A stretch of 64,000 bases of DNA from Athripsodes cinereus (Eukaryota > Arthropoda > Insecta > Trichoptera > Leptoceridae). Position numbers and translations under genes: made by a program. Below are positions 57,383 through 64,000 of this stretch, one piece after another. How positions within the stretch are numbered: the first letter of the stretch is position 1; every line of letters starts with the position of its first letter. Under the pieces are notes generated by a model, which worked only from the letters and a program-made list of their open reading frames with translations, did no database searches and was not told the DNA's origin. The stretch is taken from assembly GCA_947579605.1 (NCBI GenBank), contig OX388311.1, positions 28,212,951 to 28,276,950 of the forward strand, read 5' to 3'.

Positions 57383-58662
57383 AAAAATGTATTCAAATTA
57401 GATATAACCCGCATACAGAAGGGCGAGTTTTTTGCAAAGGGGCGAACTCTTCCAACTAACCCTAAACGAACTTAAATTATGCCGGATATATTTTTCATCT
57501 CTAATACGCGATACAAATAAAATAATAAGTAATATATCATCGTGTTTTATTTCCTATAATAAATTAATTAGTTTTTTTCTATTTGACACGTAAATTATTA
57601 ATCATTTCACATATCATTCATTATAGCATTGATACTAGCAATAATATCCGGTTTGGTACACGATAAATATTTATAATTATTATTATTGCCGACAATAAAA
57701 CGATTCTTACGAGGATCATTACAGCTGAAGGCCAATGCGATCCCAGAAGAAAACAATGTATTCTATGAAAACCCCAGAATTACGAACACCTTATAAAAAG
57801 AAAATGGGTACATTTTGCAAAGTCTATCCCATTCGACTAGCATCATCAAGGTTTCGTATTCGATTCCTAACTGGTTGGGCCGCGAAGTTTTCAATAATAA
57901 TATTTTCATTTTGTTTATATTTTCGGCATGAACTATACCTATAACAATTTCCAGATAAATTGATATTGTTTTAGAGCAACCATGTAATTAATTATTATAT
58001 TATATGTACCTATGAGCTTTTTTATCTGGAATTTAGCATGTCTTGACATGATTGAAATAGTATTGGTTGTCTGAAAGAAATTACTACTATAGTGATAAGT
58101 AAGCTAGCTATACACTGACATTTTTATATAGAAAAAGATATAAAACTGACATGACAATAATCACACTTCTTTTTCTTTATTATTTTTGGCATGATTATAT
58201 ACAAACAACTTGCATATTTATAACGTGCAGTTAGACCACTGGCTACCCCACTAGCGGTAAATATCGTGATGGTAAGAGAGAGAGAGAGAGAAAGAGAGTA
58301 TGTAAGTATTATGGGAATCAAATAAACGTATAGAATATAATATCATATTACAACATGATGTTATTTCATTAGTATTAATTACAGTTATGTACAACACGAT
58401 ATGAATTACTTCTGTAACATTTCATAAATATGTTTCCTTTCTCATCCATGTTATCCTGTCACATTGAATAAAGGTTTATTTTGGAACTGAGTGTTAACGT
58501 TAACTGGATTACCGAACTAATTAATACCGTTAAATTGTAATTAATTATAACAATAAACTAGACAATTTTAATAAGTGCCGTTTCACGATACGAAACACGG
58601 CAAGGGCGCATTTAATTTTTTTGTTTATTGTTATAACCCAACTTTAATATATTTGTGAAACA

Positions 58663-58904
58663 TCAAATACAAGACATTTAAAATCTTAAATTCAACCGTA
58701 AGGTACGGCATCCATCCCAAATATCTAAACTTTTTAGTAGGTGAATCCGGGTTTGTTATGGACTCAAATACTCATTCTAACTCAAATACAAGACATTTAA
58801 AATATTAAATTCAACCATAAGGTACGGCATCCATCCCAAATATCTAAACTTTTTAATAGGTGAATCCGGGTTTGTTATGGACTCAAATACTCATTTTAAC
58901 TCAA
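58663..58904 (+). repeat. 119 bp direct tandem duplication
   Basis: Units begin 'tcaaatacaagacatttaaa' at 58663 and 58782 and match with a handful of substitutions through 'tggactcaaatactcatt'. Each unit carries a middle segment of the TAG-tailed SINE-like family ('taaattcaacc.taaggtac'). Confidence 0.85.
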
Positions 58905-59367
58905 AGCCACACACGAACAAAACTCAAACCTTCACAGCAAGCAATCTATCCATCGATATATAAAATCGAACAAGAACCTCTAGATTAAAATTTTGAGACT
59001 CAGGCATCCGGAAGCCAACTGCTCTGATGTTATGAACGAACTTTAAAGTAAATCTAAAAAAATAATCAGTAGGTACTCATCACAGACATTCAAAGCCAAT
59101 AAACCGAATGGTTTTTTGATTCATTGACTCCAAGAATTAATTCTCTCGTGCATGGCATTAACAGTATAAGTCAAATTTCAACATTTTACAGGAGAGCATT
59201 TTAAAGTTTTTAAAATAAGCTTCTGAAGTCAAATATTGATATAAAGACGTGAAATTTACAATTTCAATGTAAAATGTGTATTATTTTGTTACTGTGTATA
59301 CAAAAGTTTAAAAAAAACTTAAATAAAAAATTAAATTGACTTGTACTCATAGATTCTGATATAAAAA

Positions 59368-59493
59368 TGACATATACTATTAGATTCTTACATATACTGT
59401 TGATGTCAGTTGTGTTGGTATCTGGTTTCAGTGACATATACTGTTAGATTCTTACATATACTGTTGATGTCAGTTGTGTTGGTATTTTGTTTG
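59368..59493 (+). repeat. 64 bp tandem duplication with sub-terminal motifs
   Basis: 'tgacatatactattagattc' at 59368 and 'tgacatatactgttagattc' at 59432 start two units, each also holding 'tacatatactgttgatgtca' and 'gttgtgttggtat'. Confidence 0.85.
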
Positions 59494-59617
59494 TGACGTA
59501 TACTACTAAATGCAACTTTTTCATAGGCTAGCTCTAAAAATAATATTAAAAATCATCCAATTTCATAAAAACAGACACTTCTTTGGAAGACTAAAAAACA
59601 TAAGTACTTCGCTTTGT

Positions 59618-59790
59618 GAAAAAATTAAGACATTTTACATCTTAAATTCAGCGATGAGGTTTGCCACCCATCCTGAATGTCTTGTTTTTATATTGGCACG
59701 GAGAGGACAGCTTGCATGTTTTATATGCAGCTGGTCTGCTGGCTACCCCACTTGTGGGATATGCCGTGATGGTATAGTAGTAGTAGTAGT
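59618..59790 (+). mobile_element. TAG-tailed SINE-like insert with 15 bp target duplication
   Basis: 5'-truncated copy starting 'gaaaaaattaagacatttta' and ending '(tag)n', flanked by AGTACTTCGCTTTGT at 59603-59617 and 59791-59805. It lies inside the TIR element, so it inserted after that element arrived. Confidence 0.88.
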
Positions 59791-59899
59791 AGTACTTCGC
59801 TTTGTAATGGTATAGATTGCAAGTTTCCATGGTGGTTTCTTATTATCCACTGTGAGTGTTTAGGAAACTATTTTCATATTTTGTCTCCCAACTGATGGT

Positions 59900-62430
59900 A
59901 CCATCTTCCAGGGTTGCAGCTCTCCTAAACTTCATCCATCCTCAGACAAATGGATCCTTAAATTCGCAGACATACTTGCCCCCCTTCAGTGCCAAAACAT
60001 AATGAAATATCTCAATCCTATTCCCACTTTGCTCTTGGAGAAATTGACAAAAAGTTTAATGACAAGGAACTAAAGCTGGTCCTGAACTGCGTTACAGATA
60101 CATCCCAGGAATCGATGGAATAACGTATAGCCTTATACAAAGAGTTTCTCTAGAATATTTACTTCACATTATTAAAAATATTTTCATCATAGGCAATATA
60201 CCTTGCTCGAGGAAAACTCAGATCATTATTCCAATCTTGAAAGCAGAGACTGACCCAAACCAGGGCCAATCATATCGACCACTTACATTCTCCTCAGCAA
60301 TAGCCAAAAATACAGAACACATGGTGAAAAATCGACTAGATTGATTTATAGAAGGTAACAGGAAGCAGCTATCTTGGTTATCCAATTTCAAGAAGAGAAT
60401 GGGAGTCCTGGACAGCGTAGCTATTTTGGTCACAGATGTTCACGTATCGTTATCGAGGAGAAAGCTCTTGGGAGGTGTATGCTTGGACATCAATAGTGCT
60501 TTCGATAATGTTATTATTTTTATACTATGTGCAAAGCTTGATCAATTGGACATTCCTTCTACCTTATCCGGACGTGAACCGAACCCGCAATAACCCTCCT
60601 ATTAGAAAGACCATTCACAGGTGATTGCCGCAAGGCTCAGTGTTCTCACCCATTCTATTCAACTTGTACACGCATGATGTCTATCAGTCAGTATCTACGG
60701 ATTTCCAAATTTTGAAATCTGCGGATGATTTGTTCGTATATTGCTCCGATAAATCCATGGACAACTTCCAGGTGTCCTTGCAATCAGAGTTGTTGTCGGA
60801 ACATGGCCTTAATGCTTCCTTCCAGAAGTGCAAAAGCATAGTATTCTCCAGAAAACTCCGTCTAGTCTACCTGAAATTTTGATTTGACCAACGGTTAATT
60901 AATTCTTTTGACGGAATAAGATTCCTAGAGGTCACATTGGTCACTGGTCTTTGATGGACCTCATTTATTGAACTCATACACCACAAATGTCAAACCGGCC
61001 TCAAAATCATGAGAGCCGTCTCCAGGGTCTGATGAGGTTGCCACCCCGCGACTCAGAAAATCTTTTATACAGCATTTATCTACAGCCATTTGGACTTTGG
61101 ATCCTTTTTAATAACCCCAACCTCCAAGAAAACTTGTTGAGACCGGATCCGGTCTCAGTCTCTTCCGTTAATTACGGGTAATCCTCCCCTATCAACGCAT
61201 TACAGGTGGAGGCTGCAGATCCCCCACTTGGACTGTGCAGACATCTTATGTGTAACAGGTTTTTAGTCAAAATCCTGCGTTTTATTGATTACCTTTTATT
61301 GATTACCCTCTGTCTCTCAAACTTCATCTCCTCTCATACTTGGTAACTCATTTACCGGTATGGAAGGGTAAAGATCCACCACCTCTTGTTACCAGCTATA
61401 GAAAAATTAAAACTCCCTTGTTGGAGAGCTACACAGTTCTTACTGTATACTCTTTGTCATTTTCCACACTAAGTTTTAAACCGAAAGTTGCTCTCAATCT
61501 GGGTGTCAGTAATGGCATATTCGCACCTCATATTTTCAAATCGATTTTTGATTCCGATTGGCACTACTGGCACCTATCTATACAGACAGTTCGAAAAGTG
61601 ACAAAGAACGTACAGGGGCTGGCTTCTTTTTTTAATATAACACTAATAAAATGTTCAGGCACAGAGACGAGTCGTCAGTCTTCTCAGCGGAATGTCTTGT
61701 TATTAGAGAGGCTATAAGGGCTCTGACCATACGCCATTACAGGGTTAAAACTCTCCTCAGCGACTCTCAAAACGCTCTCCAGTCCGTTCTCCCTCCAGGC
61801 CGTTCTCTCTCCAGCATTATCCCGACCAGATGATCTTTTATCTTTAGATATTAGATACCTCCTATATAAACTTCAGATTTTGGGTGGAGAGGTGGTACTG
61901 GTTTGGATCCCATGTGAACTGTGGGATCCCGGGCAATGAGGCGGTATATCTATTGGCCAAATTGGGAACGAACCTCCCTAACCCATCGGAAACTGTCTCA
62001 GCCTCCGATTACACTTTGATATTCGGCCGAAATCTCATCCAGTGCTGGCAGGCAGAGTGGTCAGAGACCAGCCAACTCAAAGGAAGAAAGTATACCTCAA
62101 TCCAACCCAATGTGTCCACGAAACTTTTATTTTTCGGAAATTTCAATGAGTAAGGCTGACACCTCCACGATCTGTATAATGAAGTTAGCTCATTGCTTTG
62201 CCAGATTGCATCTCTACCGAATCCACGTTATTGGTTCTCCTCTATGCGACCGCCTGAAGGAGGAGGACCTTGATCATTTTTATTTCGAATGCCCGATCAA
62301 TAACTTCTACCCAACTTTGATTAACAACCTGGTACATTATAGGGTTCCGTTACCTACAAATACTTCCTTGCTCCTGGGTTCAATAAAACAAAAGTATTTT
62401 CAAACTCCTTGTCCTATTCCTTAAGCCCCA
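59900..62430 (+). pseudogene. Dead LINE polyprotein (RT, RNase H, zinc-knuckle-like)
   Basis: Fragments in three frames keep the order of an RNase H-bearing LINE: LDINSAFDNV (RT motif A, ~60485), MPQGSVFSPILFNLYTHDV (motif B, 60625), SADDLFVY (motif C, ~60720), then RNase H pieces (LLSDSQNALQSVL ~61755; CGIPGNEAVYLLAK ~61920) and a terminal CDRLKEEDLDHFYFECP (~62250). Many stops and frameshifts. It is a different clade from the YADD LINE at 27176, which lacks RNase H; the Jockey/R1/LOA range is likely. No own poly(A) or target duplication found. Confidence 0.8.
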
Positions 62431-63189
62431 TTTGATAAAGCTTTGAATGTTGTGTTTTTTGTCCTGAACATTGCCATTTTTCTTGGCAGTTTCTGGCTAG
62501 GAAGAAAGCCAACAAAAGAATAAGAGGGACAACACGTGATACCAACAGTATAAGTGAATTAGTAAGAAAAAAAAACATTCACGCGGCTCATAGTACATGT
62601 TGACTTATACTGTTGATGCCACTCACAATGTTGAAAACTAACCATAATGATTGGTCACTAAGAGTATAGGTCGACATATACTTTTAATGCTATACGAGTT
62701 TTAAAATAAATAAGATATACTATTAAATACAAATATTGTTTTTAAGGTCTTATAATTACAATTTGACTTTTGTTATCGATTACACATGTGTAGTTTGAGA
62801 TATACTACAAGGTTCCATCAAAAAGTAAAAATCGATTTTTTTTGACTTATACTGTTAATGCCATGCACGAGAGAATTGTAGCTTGTGTTAATTTTTTGTT
62901 GAGAGATTAATGATGAATTGAGCTATTTTTTTACTAACGATGCCTAGTGTTGGTATATTATAATACTGTTCCTGTTCTATTGCTTGGTTTTCCACTTTCA
63001 TTTTCTCACTTTTATTATTATTTCATTAGACAAATGTAATTACTTGAAGCTGATTCAGAATGGGTGAGTGGCATAATTCGTCAACTAATTTTTTGCGCGA
63101 AACTCCACAGAGCACACAACCATTCAACATCTTTAATCTGCTTTCCTTAATGTCTAATTTATTTAGTGGCGCAGAGTAAACTACTGGCA

Positions 63190-63255
63190 TGTTTATTATA
63201 TTCGGTTAGTCTGCTGGCTACCCTACTTGTGGGATGTGTCGTAATGATATAGATA
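63190..63255 (+). repeat. TAG-tailed SINE-like family, 3' end
   Basis: 'gttagtctgctggctaccct', then 'acttgtgggatgtgtcgtaa' and 'tgatata'. Older and truncated. Confidence 0.55.
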
Positions 63256-63435
63256 AATACATAGCCAGTAATTTTTGTCTCCGTTTTCAACGAGTTTTAA
63301 TTACATATGAGACATTTTCTATCTAAAATTCAGTATAGAGAAAAACCACCCATCCTGTATGGCTTAATTTATTACAGTACGAATTGGACGATCCGTATGC
63401 TTATTATTATATGCAGTAAGTATACAGGTTATCTC

Positions 63436-63829
63436 ATATCGTCCCTCTTCTGACTAACTGTCGTATCTGACATTTTAAGCGAAATCGAGTTATGATCACC
63501 AATGTGTACTTATTTATGTGCCCTGCATGTTCTCACTGAAGATTACACCTGTAACTGTTAACGTTATCCTGAAATAGCTTTCTGATTTTTTGTCGTATTT
63601 ACGAATTAATCTAAATAAAATGTGTTATATCTACTGATTCCTCAAAATTTCATCACAAAAATGATTCCTATATATATAAGAATAGGTACAAATAAAATAA
63701 TTTAATATATTTACACTGTATCATATAACTAGGAGAGACGAAAATATGCATGACAAAACACAAAAAAACGCTCACCTGAACAATTTACATTTAGCCAGAT
63801 ACGACTGTTAGTCAGAAGAGGGACGATAT
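63436..63829. mobile_element. MITE, ~394 bp
   Basis: Left end 'atatcgtccctcttctgact...' (63436 on) and right end '...agtcagaagagggacgatat' (to 63829) form inverted repeats of about 35 bp with two mismatches. The interior is non-coding. Flanks show no convincing target duplication. Confidence 0.8.
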
Positions 63830-64000
63830 GGGGAAGATTTCATTGTGATAAAGATAAATAGACAACGAAAAAATAGGCCTCCGCAATTTTGGTGCACCTA
63901 TTCCTGTGTGGGAAACTGTTATATGTGTGGGAGTACAGAATAAAAATCGCCTGTGTTCGTTTATTTTCTTTTTCAAGATAAATCTTGCTTGTGGTTTATT

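Larger units (their letters stand above)
59139..62877. mobile_element. 3.7 kb element with perfect 37 bp TIRs
   Basis: 59139-59175 (aattctctcgtgcatggcat...) is the exact reverse complement of 62841-62877. Inside both ends is a repeated motif close to GACATATACTGTTGATGTCA, several copies on each side and in both orientations. The outermost AATT is palindromic and could be a 4 bp target duplication. The middle holds a SINE-like insert (59618-59790) and a dead LINE (59900-62430). No transposase is visible. Confidence 0.75.

Noticed and set aside
1..64000. CRISPR arrays, operons, bacterial promoters or terminators
   Set aside because: The window is eukaryotic, with spliced genes, SINEs and LINEs; direct repeats seen are minisatellites or transposon copies, without spacer structure.

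Overview
This 64 kb window is AT-rich eukaryotic nuclear DNA from an insect, most likely a moth or butterfly. Three things point there: a tandem family of intronless chemosensory ionotropic receptors (IRs), a multi-EGF gene split by 8-9 kb introns, and the repeat types. The repeats include a tRNA-derived SINE ending in the 'caacacccagatccaggac' block common in Lepidoptera, Helitrons with the 'cctccgaaacggctggac' block, and LINE tails of (AAAT)n. The order-level call is inference.

Layout. 1-4149: a Penelope-like retroelement (PLE) in head-to-tail tandem with a 2655 bp unit. One unit has an intact 830-codon RT plus GIY-YIG ORF, and each unit carries a hammerhead-ribozyme-like fold in its 3' region. 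4150-8450: old LINE, SINE and MITE debris. 8453-25498: four single-exon divergent IR genes, all on the minus strand. They form two pairs (8453-10321 with 12667-14541; 17311-19164 with 23675-25498), separated by repeats. 26969-29091: a non-autonomous Helitron split by a 5'-truncated LINE; an uninterrupted relative lies at 51530-51860. 31103-49031: three plus-strand EGF-repeat exons (31103-31327, 39420-39562, 48909-49031) whose splice phases join in frame; the gene must continue outside what I can see. 49032-64000: no recognisable host exon. This part holds Helitron, SINE-like, palindromic and MITE-like repeats and a 3.7 kb segment bounded by perfect 37 bp inverted repeats (59139-62877), with a dead LINE and a SINE-like insertion inside.

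Host function is limited to chemosensory receptors and one extracellular EGF protein. The rest is a layered record of transposition. One 256 bp SINE-like family, with tails of TAG/TA repeats and up to 16 bp target duplications, appears roughly twenty times and is the main repeat of the window. The least familiar items are the 37 bp TIR element with its repeated sub-terminal motif, a second TIR element at 7521-8089 with the same design, and scattered decayed hammerhead-like folds that share one layout with the intact PLE ribozymes.
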